A stretch of DNA of 64,000 nt from Niveibacterium umoris (GCF_014197015.1 NZ_JACIET010000002.1:1-64000); one strand, 5' to 3'. Shown: positions 17,065 to 27,327, counted from the first letter of the stretch. The notes: generated by a model not told the origin, from the letters alone. Numbers and translations: made by a program.

Positions 17065-18597
17065 ATGGTCGTCAACGCTTCACAGCCGGTGCTCGAAATG
17101 CGGGGCATCGACAAGCGCTTTCCGGGCGTTCATGCGCTCTCGAAAGCCGCACTGCGCCTCTTCCCCGGCGAAGTGCATGCCCTCATGGGGCAGAACGGTG
17201 CAGGCAAATCCACGCTCATCAAGGTGCTGACCGGCGTAGAAGCGCCGGACGCCGGCGAGATCCGCCTCGGCGATGAGATCGTGCATCCCGAGTGCGTCGG
17301 GCACGCCCAGCAGTTGGGCATAAGCACCGTGTATCAGGAAATCAACCTCTGCCCCAACCTTTCGGTGGCGGAGAACATCTACATCGGCCGCTTCCCGATG
17401 CGCCACGGCATGGTGGACTGGAAGCACATGCAGCAGGACGCGGTGGCCGCCCTGAAGGCGCTGAACGTCGATGTCGACGTATCGCTGCCGCTTGGCCACT
17501 ACCCGGTCGCAATCCAACAGATGGTCGCGATTGCGCGTGCGCTATCGACTGACGCGCGCATCCTGGTGCTCGACGAACCGACATCCAGCCTCGACGAAGA
17601 CGAAGTCGCGCGGCTGTTCGATACGCTGCGCGGGCTCAAGGCGCGCGGCATCGCGATCCTCTTCGTCACGCATTTCCTCGATCAGACCTACGCGATCTCC
17701 GACCGCATCACGGTGCTGCGCAACGGCGAATTCGTCGGCGAATACCTCGCGGCCGATTTGCCGCGCATGGCCTTGATCGAAAAGATGGTTGGCCGCGCGA
17801 TTGAAGAAAGCGCCTTCGCACGCCCCGCCGAAGACGCCAGCGCCGAACACGCCGCGCAGGACACCGGTGCCCCGCTGTTCAGCGCCCGCAGCCTCGGCAA
17901 GCGTGGCGCGGTGCAACCGCTCGATCTGGAGTTCCGCGCCGGCCGTGTGCTGGGGCTCGGTGGCCTGCTAGGCTCCGGCCGCACTGAGACCGCGCGCCTG
18001 CTGTTCGGCATCGACCGTGCAGACGCCGGCAGCGTGGATTGCGGCGGCGCCAAGCGCCAGTTCCGCAGCCCGGCCGATGCGATCCGCGCCGGCATCGGCT
18101 TCTGCCCGGAAGACCGCAAGACCGAGGGCATCGTCGCCGAACTGTCGATCCGCGAGAACATCGTGCTCGCGCTGCAGGCGCGGCGCGGCATCTTCCGTTA
18201 CATCCCGAAGCGCAAGCAGCGCGAGATCGCCGACCGGCTGATCGCGCAGCTCGGTGTGCGCACACCGGACGCCGAAAAGCCGATCGGCCAACTCTCCGGC
18301 GGCAACCAGCAGAAGGCGCTGCTCGCGCGCTGGCTCGCCACCGAACCGAAGATGCTGATCCTCGACGAACCGACACGCGGCATTGACGTGGCGGCCAAGC
18401 TGGAGATCATGGACATGGTGAAGGCGCAGTGCCGCAAAGGCCTTGCGATCCTGTTCATTTCGTCCGAGATGGCCGAGGTGCTGCGTGTGAGCGACCGCAT
18501 TGCGGTGCTGCGCGACCGCCGCAAGGTCGGTGAAATCGACGGGGCCGGCGCGCAGGAGCGCGACGTGTTCCGCCTGATCGCCGGAGCCGAACAATGA
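17065..18597 (+). CDS. ytfR: Sugar ABC transporter ATPase YtfR
   Basis: A 510-residue duplicated ABC protein. The first domain has Walker [15 protein letters not shown]; the Q loop region VYQEINLCPNLSVAENIYIG is typical of YtfR. Its signature is degenerate (PVAIQQMVAIARAL). The second domain carries [24 protein letters not shown] and [15 protein letters not shown]. Its stop overlaps the start of ytfT by four bases. Confidence 0.94.
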   Translation: MVVNASQPVLEMRGIDKRFPGVHALSKAALRLFPGEVHALMGQNGAGKSTLIKVLTGVEAPDAGEIRLGDEIVHPECVGHAQQLGISTVYQEINLCPNLSVAENIYIGRFPMRHGMVDWKHMQQDAVAALKALNVDVDVSLPLGHYPVAIQQMVAIARALSTDARILVLDEPTSSLDEDEVARLFDTLRGLKARGIAILFVTHFLDQTYAISDRITVLRNGEFVGEYLAADLPRMALIEKMVGRAIEESAFARPAEDASAEHAAQDTGAPLFSARSLGKRGAVQPLDLEFRAGRVLGLGGLLGSGRTETARLLFGIDRADAGSVDCGGAKRQFRSPADAIRAGIGFCPEDRKTEGIVAELSIRENIVLALQARRGIFRYIPKRKQREIADRLIAQLGVRTPDAEKPIGQLSGGNQQKALLARWLATEPKMLILDEPTRGIDVAAKLEIMDMVKAQCRKGLAILFISSEMAEVLRVSDRIAVLRDRRKVGEIDGAGAQERDVFRLIAGAEQ

Positions 18598-19673
18598 AAG
18601 CCGAGACCATGCCTCAACCCGCCCGCTTCGCACTGCCGGCCCCGTTGCAGGGGCTGACCCGCCGCCGGCTGTTCTGGCCCTGCGCCACGCTTGCGCTGCT
18701 GCTGATCATCAACGGCGCCTTCAACCCGAACTTCTTCAGCATCACGGTGAAGAACGGCCACCTCTACGGCGCACTGATCGACATCCTCAACCGCGCAGCG
18801 CCGCTGATGCTGGTCGCGATCGGCATGACGCCTGTGATCGCCACACGCGGCATCGACATCTCGGTCGGCGCGGTGGTTGCGATCTGCGGTGCAGTGGCCG
18901 CAAGTTTGATCGGGGGCACGCTGATCATCCAGAACGGAACGCCGGTGTACGTGTCGCAGACCCCGATGGCGCTGGCACTCTTGATCGCACTCGGCGCCGG
19001 CCTGCTGTGCGGGCTATGGAACGGCGCGCTGGTTGCCGGCGCCGGCATGCAGCCTATCGTCGCCACGCTGATCCTGATGGTCGCCGGCCGCGGTGTCGCA
19101 CAGTTGATCACCGAGGGCCAGATCATCACGGTCTACTACGAGCCCTTCTTCATCATCGGCAACGGCTTCCTGTTCGGCCTGCCGGTCGCGCTCTACATCG
19201 TGGCCGCGGTGGCGCTGCTGATGTTGCTGCTGGTGCATCGCACCGCGCTGGGCCTGTTCATCGAAGCGGTGGGCATCAACCCGGTGGCGGCACGCTTTGC
19301 CGGCCTCAACGCCCGCCGCATCCTGATCATGGTGTACGCATTCTGCGGCGTGTGTGCCGCCATCGCCGGACTGATCGTCGCATCGAACGTGAAGAGCGCA
19401 GACGGCAACAACGCCGGCCTGCTGATGGAACTGGACGCAATCCTCGCCGTCACGCTCGGCGGCACCTCGCTCGCCGGCGGGCGCTTCTCGCTTGCGGGCA
19501 GCCTGATCGGTGCGCTGATCATCCAGAGCCTGACTTACGCGATCTACTCGCTGGGCGTGCCGCCGGAAATCAACATGGTCGTCAAATCGGTGGTGGTGCT
19601 CACGGTCTGCCTGATGCAGTCCGACAGCTTCCGCGCCACCTTGCTGCAACACCTGCGTCGGGAGCCCCGCTGA
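18594..19673 (+). CDS. ytfT: Sugar ABC transporter permease YtfT
   Basis: A 359-residue permease with about nine membrane segments. Signatures include MTPVIATRGIDISVGAVVAI, MQPIVATLILMVAGRG and ILAVTLGGTSLAGGRFSLAG. It pairs with YjfF to form a heterodimeric channel energised by YtfR. It starts in a four-base overlap with ytfR and ends in a one-base overlap with yjfF. Confidence 0.93.
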   Translation: MKAETMPQPARFALPAPLQGLTRRRLFWPCATLALLLIINGAFNPNFFSITVKNGHLYGALIDILNRAAPLMLVAIGMTPVIATRGIDISVGAVVAICGAVAASLIGGTLIIQNGTPVYVSQTPMALALLIALGAGLLCGLWNGALVAGAGMQPIVATLILMVAGRGVAQLITEGQIITVYYEPFFIIGNGFLFGLPVALYIVAAVALLMLLLVHRTALGLFIEAVGINPVAARFAGLNARRILIMVYAFCGVCAAIAGLIVASNVKSADGNNAGLLMELDAILAVTLGGTSLAGGRFSLAGSLIGALIIQSLTYAIYSLGVPPEINMVVKSVVVLTVCLMQSDSFRATLLQHLRREPR

Positions 19674-20659
19674 TGAGCCGCAACCGCCTCTTCAACCCCG
19701 CCCTGCTGCCGCTGGCGGTGACCAGCCTGCTGTTCGTGCTGACCTTTGGCTATGGCGCGGTGGCCTACACCGGCTTCCTCTCCAGCCAGGTGTTCCTGAA
19801 CCTGCTGATCGACAACGCCTTCCTCGTCGTGGTGGCGATCGGCATGAGCCTGGTAATCCTCACCGGCGGCATCGATCTATCGGTCGGCTCGATCATCGCG
19901 CTGGTCACCATGGTGTCGGCAAGCCTGGTCGAGCATCACCACTGGCCGGTGTATGTCGTGGTGCCGCTGTGCCTGGCGATCGGCGCGGGCTTCGGCGCGC
20001 TGATGGGCTGCCTGATCCACTTCTTCCAGTTGCAGCCCTTCATCGTCACGCTCGGCGGCATGTTCCTCGCACGCGGCCTGTGCTACGTCATCAGCATCGA
20101 TTCGATCGAGATCACCGACCCCGCCTACATGGCCATCGCGCACCACAAGATCATGCTGTGGGGCGAGAACTTCATCTCGATCAACGTGGTCATCGCGCTC
20201 GCGGTGGTCGCGCTGGGCGTGTTCCTCGCCCACTACACCCGCTTCGGTCGCACGGTTTACGCGATCGGCGGCAACGAGCGCTCCGCGGTGCTGATGGGCT
20301 TGCCGGTCGGCCGCACCAAGATCCTCGTCTACACATTCAGCGGCACCTGCTCCGCGCTCGCCGGCGTGGTCGTCACCTTCTACATGCTCTCGGGCTACGG
20401 CCTGCACGCGCAGGGCATGGAGCTCGATGCGATCGCCGCGGTGGTGATCGGCGGCACCCTGCTCACCGGCGGCGTCGGCTATGTCGCCGGCTCGCTGGTC
20501 GGCGTGCTGATCCTCGGCGTGATCCAGTCGCTGATCACCTTCGACGGCACGCTCAGTTCCTGGTGGACCCGCATCGCCGTCGGCGTGCTGCTGTGCGCCT
20601 TCTGCCTGCTGCAACGCGGCCTCGAACACGGCGGCAAACGGCAACTCGCGACCACCTGA
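19673..20659 (+). CDS. yjfF: Sugar ABC transporter permease YjfF
   Basis: A 328-residue permease starting at ATG 19673 within the TGATG junction after ytfT. Signatures are MSLVILTGGIDLSVGSIIAL, QPFIVTLGGMFLARGLCY, YAIGGNERSAVLMGLPVGR and VVIGGTLLTGGVGYVAGS. It closes the araB-to-yjfF unit; a strong terminator follows 95 bases later. Confidence 0.93.
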   Translation: MSRNRLFNPALLPLAVTSLLFVLTFGYGAVAYTGFLSSQVFLNLLIDNAFLVVVAIGMSLVILTGGIDLSVGSIIALVTMVSASLVEHHHWPVYVVVPLCLAIGAGFGALMGCLIHFFQLQPFIVTLGGMFLARGLCYVISIDSIEITDPAYMAIAHHKIMLWGENFISINVVIALAVVALGVFLAHYTRFGRTVYAIGGNERSAVLMGLPVGRTKILVYTFSGTCSALAGVVVTFYMLSGYGLHAQGMELDAIAAVVIGGTLLTGGVGYVAGSLVGVLILGVIQSLITFDGTLSSWWTRIAVGVLLCAFCLLQRGLEHGGKRQLATT

Positions 20660-20753
20660 CTGCCCGCCACTTTCTCCGGACGCAGGCACCCCCGCAAGAC
20701 GCAGCCTGCGTCCCTTCCCCACCGCCCGGCACCACCCCGCCGAGCGCTGCGGC

Positions 20754-20782
20754 GACCCCGGATACGTCCGGGGTCATTTTTT
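20754..20782 (+). terminator. Rho-independent terminator of the araBDA-ytfQRT-yjfF unit
   Basis: A perfect nine-base-pair stem (GACCCCGGA / TCCGGGGTC) with loop TACG is followed by six T after one A. Confidence 0.92.
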
Positions 20783-20894
20783 GCGTGTGATCAGATTCAT
20801 GCCTGCAAAGCCGTAGGCGCCTGACAGGGTTTGCGGCAAGATCACATTGGCCCCGTACATCGACGGTCGGCTAGTCCGCAAGGAACCCATCACC

Positions 20895-21443
20895 ATGAGA
20901 TTCGACGGCACCCTCACGAAATGGAACGACGACAGGGGCTTTGGATTCGTCACGCCGGACGTGGGCGACGGTGAATTGTTCGCGCACATTTCTGCCTTCC
21001 CGAAACAGGGCGGGCGCCCGGTGGTCGGGGAGCGTGTGTCGTTCGAGGTTACGGCGGGCCAAGGCGGGAAGAAGAAGGCGGTGAACATCGCCTATCTCGC
21101 GCGGCCGTCCCGGCAAGCCCCGCTGCGCCGCGCGCGTCCGCAAACGGCAAGGCGGTCTCGCGACGGGGTGATCGGTGCGCTGATCCTGGTACTCATCGTT
21201 GCGGGCGCGATCTATGGCTACGCGCCACGCAGGCATGCTGCACCGGCGCACACCAGCATCGAGCCGGCGGCCCTGAGCACATCCGCACGTTTGTCTTGCG
21301 ACGGCCGGACGCATTGCTCGCAGATGACGTCCTGCGAAGAAGCGACGTATTTCCTGCGCAACTGCCCCGGGGTCGAGATGGATGGCAACCACAACGGTGT
21401 GCCTTGCGAACAGCAATGGTGCGGCGCATCGCTCGCGCACTGA
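20895..21443 (+). CDS. Cold-shock domain, membrane segment and excalibur domain fusion protein
   Basis: A 182-residue protein starting at ATG 20895 with AAGGAA upstream. Residues 1-66 form a cold-shock domain with the RNA-binding motifs KWNDDRGFGFVTP and LFAHISAF. A basic linker and one membrane segment (GALILVLIVAGAIYGYA, about 95-111) follow. The C-terminal 40 residues are an excalibur-type calcium-binding module with four or more cysteines and the acidic loop DGNHNGVPCE. The nucleic-acid domain would face the cytoplasm and the excalibur part the periplasm. Its role is unknown. It stands alone after the ytf terminator. Confidence 0.85.
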   Translation: MRFDGTLTKWNDDRGFGFVTPDVGDGELFAHISAFPKQGGRPVVGERVSFEVTAGQGGKKKAVNIAYLARPSRQAPLRRARPQTARRSRDGVIGALILVLIVAGAIYGYAPRRHAAPAHTSIEPAALSTSARLSCDGRTHCSQMTSCEEATYFLRNCPGVEMDGNHNGVPCEQQWCGASLAH

Positions 21444-21506
21444 TGGATCGCGCCGCGCTGGCGGCGACATACGCGGGGCGCCACCGGCACCCCGCGTAGC
21501 TGCAGG

Positions 21507-22817
21507 TCAGAAGTACTTGCCCACCGTCACCAGCAGGGTCGTGCCGACGGCCTTCTTGGTTTCGCCATCGCGGTTGTAGGAGTACCAGGCCTCCTTGTCG
21601 CCGGTGTTATGCACCACGGCGCCCGCCAGCATCCAGCCCGGCATCTTCACGAAGCCCATGTCGGCCGTGACGCCCGCCTTGAAGTCGGCGAAGTCATAGT
21701 CGGGGCTGTGGTTCACCTTCTGGTAGCCGGCGTGCAGGTTGAGCGTCACCGTCTCGGAGAGCTGCGGGTTGTAGTTGAACTCGATGTAGGTCGAGCCCTT
21801 GGTGTTTTCGACCTGGTTGAAGGCCTTGTCGTACCAGATGCCGGCCCAGTACTTGTTGAGGCCGTACCAGAGGTTCAGCGTCATCGTGTCATAGACGAGG
21901 CCCAGCTTCAGTTCCTGGGTGTCGTACTTCACCTTCTGGCCATCGTTGGCGATGGTGTAGGCGCCGGGGTAGAAGTAGGCGGCAAAGCCGGTGTCGAGCG
22001 TGAAGCCGCCGCCGATGTCCCACTTCCAGCCGGCGTAGAGGTCGGTCTCAAGCCCGGAGCCGTGGTTGTACATCGCTTCCGACACGTTGCTGGCCCACAG
22101 CGATGCGTAGAAGCCGGCCGGGTGCACCATGTCGATGCCGCCCTGCACCGCCGGCTTGCGTTGCGTGACCGAGATGCCGCGGAACATGTAGTCGCTGGCG
22201 AGCATGAAATTGCCGGTGATCGCGAGGCTCTTCGCCGCGTCGGCCTTCTTCGTTTCTTCGGCCTTCTGCGCGGTGCAGGCGGCGACGGTGCGGCGCAGCT
22301 GCTCGGGGATCGTCTTGTCGTTGTATGCGTCGTTCTGGTAGGTGATCACGCCACCCTTGACGACGATCTTCGAGTGGCCGGGCAGGTCGAGCGGATCGCC
22401 CTTGCCGGGGCAGGTCGGGTCGACGATGTAGGGCCCGTAGTTGTTGCCGGTGAAGCGCCAGTCGAACTCGACGGTATCGCCGCTGACCTTGGGCGCGCCG
22501 ACCATCTCCCAGCGTGCGTTCGGGAAGGAACTCAGGAAGGGCTTGATGACGTTGTCGCGGGCCACGACGATGCCGAACTGCGGCGTGCCGACAGTCGAAT
22601 CAAGGTACTCGACGTCGGCGTCGAGGAACTGCGCCGTCTCGTTGGCGACCGCGGTGATATCCATGTCGCTGACGCCGCGTTTTTCCGCCAGCGCACTCCA
22701 GGACTTCATGTAGGCCTTGACGACGCTGAGCGGGTCGCTCGCCGCCTGGGCGAACGCCTGTGACGACAGCATCGTTGTAGGCAGTAGTACAGCCAATACC
22801 TTCATCTTCGGGCTCAT
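21507..22817 (-). CDS. NTF2-like domain fused to a TIGR02001-type outer-membrane barrel
   Basis: A 436-residue exported protein. Residues 1-25 are a signal peptide ending SQAFAQ. Residues about 28-170 look like an NTF2/SnoaL-type domain (DPLSVVKAYMKSWSALAEK, then VEFDWRFTG and GVITYQND). After a lysine/alanine-rich linker, residues about 195-436 match the TIGR02001 (Gcw_chp) family: LASDYMFRGISVTQRKPAVQ, GGIDM, SGLETDLYAGW, and alternating aromatic strands ending in a terminal phenylalanine, as in outer-membrane barrels. TIGR02001 proteins usually lack the first domain. AGGAG sits eight bases before ATG 22817. It may be cotranscribed with nothing else; patD upstream ends in the same direction 73 bases away. 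Confidence 0.78.
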   Translation of the reverse strand: MSPKMKVLAVLLPTTMLSSQAFAQAASDPLSVVKAYMKSWSALAEKRGVSDMDITAVANETAQFLDADVEYLDSTVGTPQFGIVVARDNVIKPFLSSFPNARWEMVGAPKVSGDTVEFDWRFTGNNYGPYIVDPTCPGKGDPLDLPGHSKIVVKGGVITYQNDAYNDKTIPEQLRRTVAACTAQKAEETKKADAAKSLAITGNFMLASDYMFRGISVTQRKPAVQGGIDMVHPAGFYASLWASNVSEAMYNHGSGLETDLYAGWKWDIGGGFTLDTGFAAYFYPGAYTIANDGQKVKYDTQELKLGLVYDTMTLNLWYGLNKYWAGIWYDKAFNQVENTKGSTYIEFNYNPQLSETVTLNLHAGYQKVNHSPDYDFADFKAGVTADMGFVKMPGWMLAGAVVHNTGDKEAWYSYNRDGETKKAVGTTLLVTVGKYF

Positions 22818-22890
22818 TCGCCGCTCTCCTCTCCGTCAGGGTTGTTGTCGCAGGAGCCGACCGGCCCCTGCGGTATCGCTCAGCGCCGCG

Positions 22891-24315
22891 TCACAGCTTC
22901 ACCATCACGTGACGGGCGCAGGTGTAGTCCTCCAGCGCGTAGACCGACTGGTCCTTGCCGTAGCCGGATTTCTTCATGCCGCCGTGGGGCATCTCGGAAG
23001 TCAGCATGAAATGGGTATTCACCCAGGTCGCGCCGTACTGCAGTTCGGCGGCGACCCGCATGCCCTTGCTGACGTCGCCGGTCCACACCGACGAGGCGAG
23101 GCCGTAGTCCGAATCGTTCGCGAGCCGGATCGCGTCATCGAGGTCAGCGAAGGGCGTCACCGACACGACCGGGCCGAAGACTTCCTTGCGGACGATCTCG
23201 TCGTCCTGCCGCGCGCCGGCCAGCACCGTCGGCTCGTAGAAGAAGCCCCGACGCTGCGCGACCTTGCCGCCGCAGACGACTTCGATATGCGACTGCTGCA
23301 CCGCGCGTTCGACGAAGCTGGCGACGCGCGAACGCTGGCGTTCGCTGATGCAGGGGCCCATCTCGACGCCCATGTCGTTCTGCTCGCCCATGCGGATCGT
23401 GGACACCGCGGCACCGAGTTCGGCGACGAACTTCTCGTAGATGCCCTTCTGCGCGTAGATGCGGCAGGCGGCGGTGCAGTCCTGCCCTGCGTTGTAGTAA
23501 CCGAAGGTGCGGATGCCCTGCACGGCGGCCTCGATATCGGCATCGTCGAAGATGATCGCCGGCGCCTTGCCACCCAGTTCCAGATGCGTGCGCTTGATCG
23601 AACGCGCGGCGATCTCGAGCACCTTCTGGCCGGTCGACACGTCACCGGTCACCGAGATCATCCGGACCTGCGGCTGGCTGATCAGCGGCGCGCCGGTCGA
23701 TTCGCCACGGCCGCAGATGATGTTGATGACCCCCGGCGGGAAGATCTCGGCGATCAGTTCGGCGAGCTTCAGCGAGGACAGCGGCGTCTGCTCCGAGGGC
23801 TTGAGCACCACGGTGTTGCCCGCCGCGACCGCGGGGCAGATCTTCCACGCCGCCATCAGCAGCGGATAGTTCCAGGGCGAGATCGACGCCACCACGCCGA
23901 GCGGGTCGCGACGAATCATGCTGGTATGGCCGGCCAGGTACTCGGCGGTGGCCACCGCGTTCATCGAGCGCACCGCACCGGCGAAGAAGCGGAAGATGTC
24001 GGCGATCGCCGGGATCTCGTCATTGAGCGCGGCGAGGTAGGGCTTGCCGCAGTTGGTGGATTCGATGCGCGCGAGCTCCGGGCCGATCTGCTCGATGCGG
24101 TCGGCCACCTTCAGCAGCAGGTTCGCGCGTTCGCGCGGCGCGGTGCGGCTCCAGGCCGGGAAGGCACGCTCGGCAGCCGCCACCGCCCGTTCGATCTGGG
24201 CCGGCGAGGCTTCGCGGACCTCGCAGATCAGCTCGCCCGTGGCCGGGTTGATGATGCGTTCCGGTGCGTCTTCGCCGGAGACGAACTGACCGTCGATGAA
24301 GAGTTCCGTTCTCAT
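22891..24315 (-). CDS. patD: Gamma-aminobutyraldehyde dehydrogenase PatD (YdcW)
   Basis: A 474-residue NAD-dependent aldehyde dehydrogenase that oxidises 4-aminobutanal, a putrescine breakdown product, to GABA. It tracks E. coli PatD closely: [38 protein letters not shown] with the general-base Glu, catalytic Cys in [19 protein letters not shown], and the end [17 protein letters not shown]. It is the last gene of the ydcSTUV-patD unit, as in E. coli. No putrescine aminotransferase (PatA) is in the window, so the aldehyde source lies elsewhere. Confidence 0.94.
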   Translation of the reverse strand: MRTELFIDGQFVSGEDAPERIINPATGELICEVREASPAQIERAVAAAERAFPAWSRTAPRERANLLLKVADRIEQIGPELARIESTNCGKPYLAALNDEIPAIADIFRFFAGAVRSMNAVATAEYLAGHTSMIRRDPLGVVASISPWNYPLLMAAWKICPAVAAGNTVVLKPSEQTPLSSLKLAELIAEIFPPGVINIICGRGESTGAPLISQPQVRMISVTGDVSTGQKVLEIAARSIKRTHLELGGKAPAIIFDDADIEAAVQGIRTFGYYNAGQDCTAACRIYAQKGIYEKFVAELGAAVSTIRMGEQNDMGVEMGPCISERQRSRVASFVERAVQQSHIEVVCGGKVAQRRGFFYEPTVLAGARQDDEIVRKEVFGPVVSVTPFADLDDAIRLANDSDYGLASSVWTGDVSKGMRVAAELQYGATWVNTHFMLTSEMPHGGMKKSGYGKDQSVYALEDYTCARHVMVKL

Positions 24316-24360
24316 GTTTGGCTTCCTGTGCCCTGTGCGGGATGAGATGGTGTGGTTGTC

Positions 24361-25179
24361 CTACTTGCTCGCGCCCTCGACGCCTTCGGTACCCGCGATG
24401 AGGCGGTAGGCGGCGATGATCGGGATCGTGGTGACGACGGTGACCAGCAGCGCGACGACGTTGGTGATCGGCATCTCGCGCGGCTTGGCGAGCTGATTGA
24501 GCAGCCAGATCGGCAGCGTGCGCTGCGCGCCGGCAGTAAAGGTGGTGACGATGATTTCGTCGAAAGAGAGCGCGAAGGCGAGGATGCCGCCGGCGAGCAC
24601 GGCGGTCGCCATGCCGGGCAGGATCACGTGGCGGAAGGTCTGCAGACCGTCAGCGCCCAGATCCATCGAGGCTTCGACCAGGCTGTGCGGCATCCGCCGC
24701 AGCCGCGCGATCACGTTGTTGTAGACCATCACCACGCAGAAGGTGGCGTGGCCGATGACGATGGTGATCGTCGAGGGCTCGAGATGCATCAGCCGCAGCG
24801 ACGACAGCAGCGCGATGCCGGTGATGATGCCGGGCAGCGCGATCGGCAGGTTGAACAGCAGGTTGATGCCTTCGCGGCCGGGGAACTGGCGGCGGTAAAT
24901 CGCCAGCGCCGCCAGCGTGCCGAGCACGATCGCGATCAGCGCCGCGAGCAGCGCCACCTGCAGCGAGAGCAGCACCGACTCCATGACGTCGCCGCGCTCG
25001 AACACGCGGGCGAACCACTTCAGCGTGAAGCCCTTGATCGGGAAGGTGAAGGCGTTCTCTTCGACGTTGAAGGCGTAGAGCGCGATCACCGCGATCGGGA
25101 AGTGCATGAACAGCAGCCCGCCGGCCACGACCAGCTTGAGGGCGAGCGGCGCACGCGGCGCGTTGCGGTCAGAGCGCAT
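24361..25179 (-). CDS. ydcV: ABC transporter permease YdcV
   Basis: A 272-residue PotC-type inner-membrane permease with six hydrophobic segments and the EAA loop [22 protein letters not shown]. The ATG at 25179 is chosen (protein begins [15 protein letters not shown]), which gives an 11-base overlap with ydcU; a longer frame would begin with a non-homologous extension. It works with YdcU, YdcT and YdcS in polyamine-type uptake. Confidence 0.91.
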   Translation of the reverse strand: MRSDRNAPRAPLALKLVVAGGLLFMHFPIAVIALYAFNVEENAFTFPIKGFTLKWFARVFERGDVMESVLLSLQVALLAALIAIVLGTLAALAIYRRQFPGREGINLLFNLPIALPGIITGIALLSSLRLMHLEPSTITIVIGHATFCVVMVYNNVIARLRRMPHSLVEASMDLGADGLQTFRHVILPGMATAVLAGGILAFALSFDEIIVTTFTAGAQRTLPIWLLNQLAKPREMPITNVVALLVTVVTTIPIIAAYRLIAGTEGVEGASK

Positions 25180-26128
25180 CGAAGGCCCCCAGTCTCTTGG
25201 CCAGCCACAGCCAGGCACCGACCACGACGATCGGGACCAGCGTCAGCGCCGCAGCCATCGGCATGTTCCCGATCGCGCCCTGGTACTTGTAGACCGCGGT
25301 ACCGAGGAAGTCGCCGGACGGCCCGACCAGGGTCGGGATGATGAAGTCGCCGAAGGTCAGGCAGAAGGTGAAGATCGAGCCCGCCGCGATGCCGGGGACC
25401 GACAGCGGCAGCACCACGGTGCGGAAGGTCTGCGCCGGGCTCGCGCCCAGATCGGCGGACGCGAGCAGCAGGTTCGGCGCGATGCGTTCGATCGAGGCCT
25501 GGATCGGCAGAATCATGAAGGGCAGCCACATGTAATTGAAGACCAGGAAGCGACCGAAGTGCGATGTCGACCAGGTGTTGCCGCCGACATAGGGCAGCGC
25601 GAGCAACGCGTCGCCGAGCGGGAGCAGGCCCAGCGTGCTGACCAGCCAGGCGACGAGCCCCTCCTTGGCAAGGATGACCGTCCAGGCGTAGGCCTTGACG
25701 ATGTAGCTGGCCCACATCGGCAGCATCACCGCGACGTAGAGCAGGCCCTTCATGCGGGCGTCGGCATAGCGCGCCATGTAGTAGGCGATCGGGTAACCGA
25801 GCAGCGCGCAGGCCGCCGACACCGCCAGCGCCATCGTGAAGGTGCGCGCGACGATGTCGAGATTGCTCGGGTCGCTGACCAGGGCCTTGAAGTTCGCCAG
25901 CGTCAGCTCGTTGCTGACGGTCATCGAGAAGTCGTCGAAGGTCAGCACGCTCTGGCCGAGCAGTGCCAGCAGCGGCCCGAGGTAGAACAGCAGGAACCAC
26001 GCCAGCGGCGGCAGCAGCAGCATCCACAGCAGCGTGCGCGGACGGCCGAACAGCGCGTTGGAGACGCCGCGGCTCGCGGGGCGGGCGGGCATCGTGGACG
26101 CGGCAAGGTTCATGGTCGCGGCGTTCAT
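25169..26128 (-). CDS. ydcU: ABC transporter permease YdcU
   Basis: A 319-residue PotB-type permease with six membrane segments. The EAA loop is [21 protein letters not shown], and the family stretches [15 protein letters not shown] and [18 protein letters not shown] are present. Its start overlaps the end of ydcT by four bases. The N-terminus before the first span is alanine-rich and variable; a later ATG (sixth codon) is possible. Confidence 0.91.
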   Translation of the reverse strand: MNAATMNLAASTMPARPASRGVSNALFGRPRTLLWMLLLPPLAWFLLFYLGPLLALLGQSVLTFDDFSMTVSNELTLANFKALVSDPSNLDIVARTFTMALAVSAACALLGYPIAYYMARYADARMKGLLYVAVMLPMWASYIVKAYAWTVILAKEGLVAWLVSTLGLLPLGDALLALPYVGGNTWSTSHFGRFLVFNYMWLPFMILPIQASIERIAPNLLLASADLGASPAQTFRTVVLPLSVPGIAAGSIFTFCLTFGDFIIPTLVGPSGDFLGTAVYKYQGAIGNMPMAAALTLVPIVVVGAWLWLAKRLGAFDAL

Positions 26129-27141
26129 GCGACGAGGGCGACCATCGCCGCCGAGGGCCAGGCCAGTCGCACGTCCTGCCCGATGCGGGCGGCATCCGCG
26201 CCGTCGTCGCGGTTGGACAGCGCCGCGGTGACGATGCGGCCGTCCACCTCGACTTCATAGCGGCTGGTGGCGCCGTGGTACTGGATGTCCACCAGTCGGC
26301 CAAGCACGCCGACATGGCCGTCGGGCAGCGCGATCTCGCTGGCCAGCACGCGGATGTGTTCCGGCCGCACCGACACCGCCTTGCGTTCGCCGGTCACGGT
26401 TTCCGCCAGCGCGTCGGCCAGCACGTTGGAGCCGCCGACGAACTCGGCGACGAAGCGCGTCTGCGGCCGCTGGTAGAGGTTGCGCGGCGAATCGACCTGC
26501 TCGATGCGGCCGTTCGCGAACACCGCGACGCGGTCCGACATCGACATCGCCTCGCCCTGGTCGTGGGTGACATAGACGAAGGTGATGCCGAGCTGGCGAT
26601 GCAACTGGCGCAGTTCGACCTGCATCTGCTCGCGCAGGCGCAGGTCGAGCGCACCGAGCGGCTCGTCGAGCAGCAGCACCGAAGGTTTGTTGACCAGTGC
26701 GCGGGCCAGTGCCACCCGTTGCCGTTGGCCGCCCGAGAGCTGCGAGGGCCGGCGGTCGCCGAAGCGGCCCAGCGCCACCTGTTCGAGCGCCGCCAGCGCA
26801 CGCTGCCGGCGTTCGGCCGAAGAGACGCCCTTCATCCGCAGGCCGTACTCGACGTTCTCGACCACCGACAGGTGCGGGAACAGCGCGTAGTCCTGGAACA
26901 CCGTATTCACGTCGCGCTCATACGGCGGCACGTTCGTCGTGTCGCGACCGCCGAGCACGATGCGCCCGGCCGTCGGCAGCTCGAAGCCGGCAATCAGCCG
27001 CAGGCAGGTCGTCTTGCCGGAGCCGGACGGGCCCAGCATCGAGAAGAACTCGCCCTGGCGGATCGTGATCGAGACATCATCGACGGCGCGCACTTCGCCG
27101 AAGTGACGACTCACGTTCTGGAATTCGATCGACGTTTGCAC
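26125..27141 (-). CDS. ydcT: ABC transporter ATPase YdcT
   Basis: A 338-residue PotA-type ATPase. Walker A is GPSGSGKTTCLRLIAGFE (residues 38-55), signature [16 protein letters not shown], Walker B VLLLDEPLGALD, H loop VYVTHDQGEAMSMSD. The C-terminal TOBE-type domain (SVRPEHIRV onward) is a regulatory or subunit-contact domain. It sits 186 bases after ydcS. Confidence 0.92.
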   Translation of the reverse strand: MQTSIEFQNVSRHFGEVRAVDDVSITIRQGEFFSMLGPSGSGKTTCLRLIAGFELPTAGRIVLGGRDTTNVPPYERDVNTVFQDYALFPHLSVVENVEYGLRMKGVSSAERRQRALAALEQVALGRFGDRRPSQLSGGQRQRVALARALVNKPSVLLLDEPLGALDLRLREQMQVELRQLHRQLGITFVYVTHDQGEAMSMSDRVAVFANGRIEQVDSPRNLYQRPQTRFVAEFVGGSNVLADALAETVTGERKAVSVRPEHIRVLASEIALPDGHVGVLGRLVDIQYHGATSRYEVEVDGRIVTAALSNRDDGADAARIGQDVRLAWPSAAMVALVA

Positions 27142-27257
27142 GTTGACACTCGCTGGTGTGGATTCGGTGGCTGGCTGCGGTTATCAGCGCAGCGTGCGGG
27201 CGGGGGGCCTGTGAGAGATTCCGTCGCGAGCGACCCGAGGTCGAGCCGAGAAGCACA

Positions 27258-27276
27258 GCCGTACATGCGGTACGGC
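27258..27276. other. Hairpin between ydcS and ydcT
   Basis: A seven-base-pair perfect stem GCCGTAC / GTACGGC with loop ATGCG. There is no T run. It may protect the 3' end of ydcS mRNA so that the binding protein is made in excess of the membrane parts. Confidence 0.5.
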
Positions 27277-27327
27277 GAGCATCGCAGGTTCGAGATCGGG
27301 GCGCGCAGCAGGAAGCCCCACAGGCGC

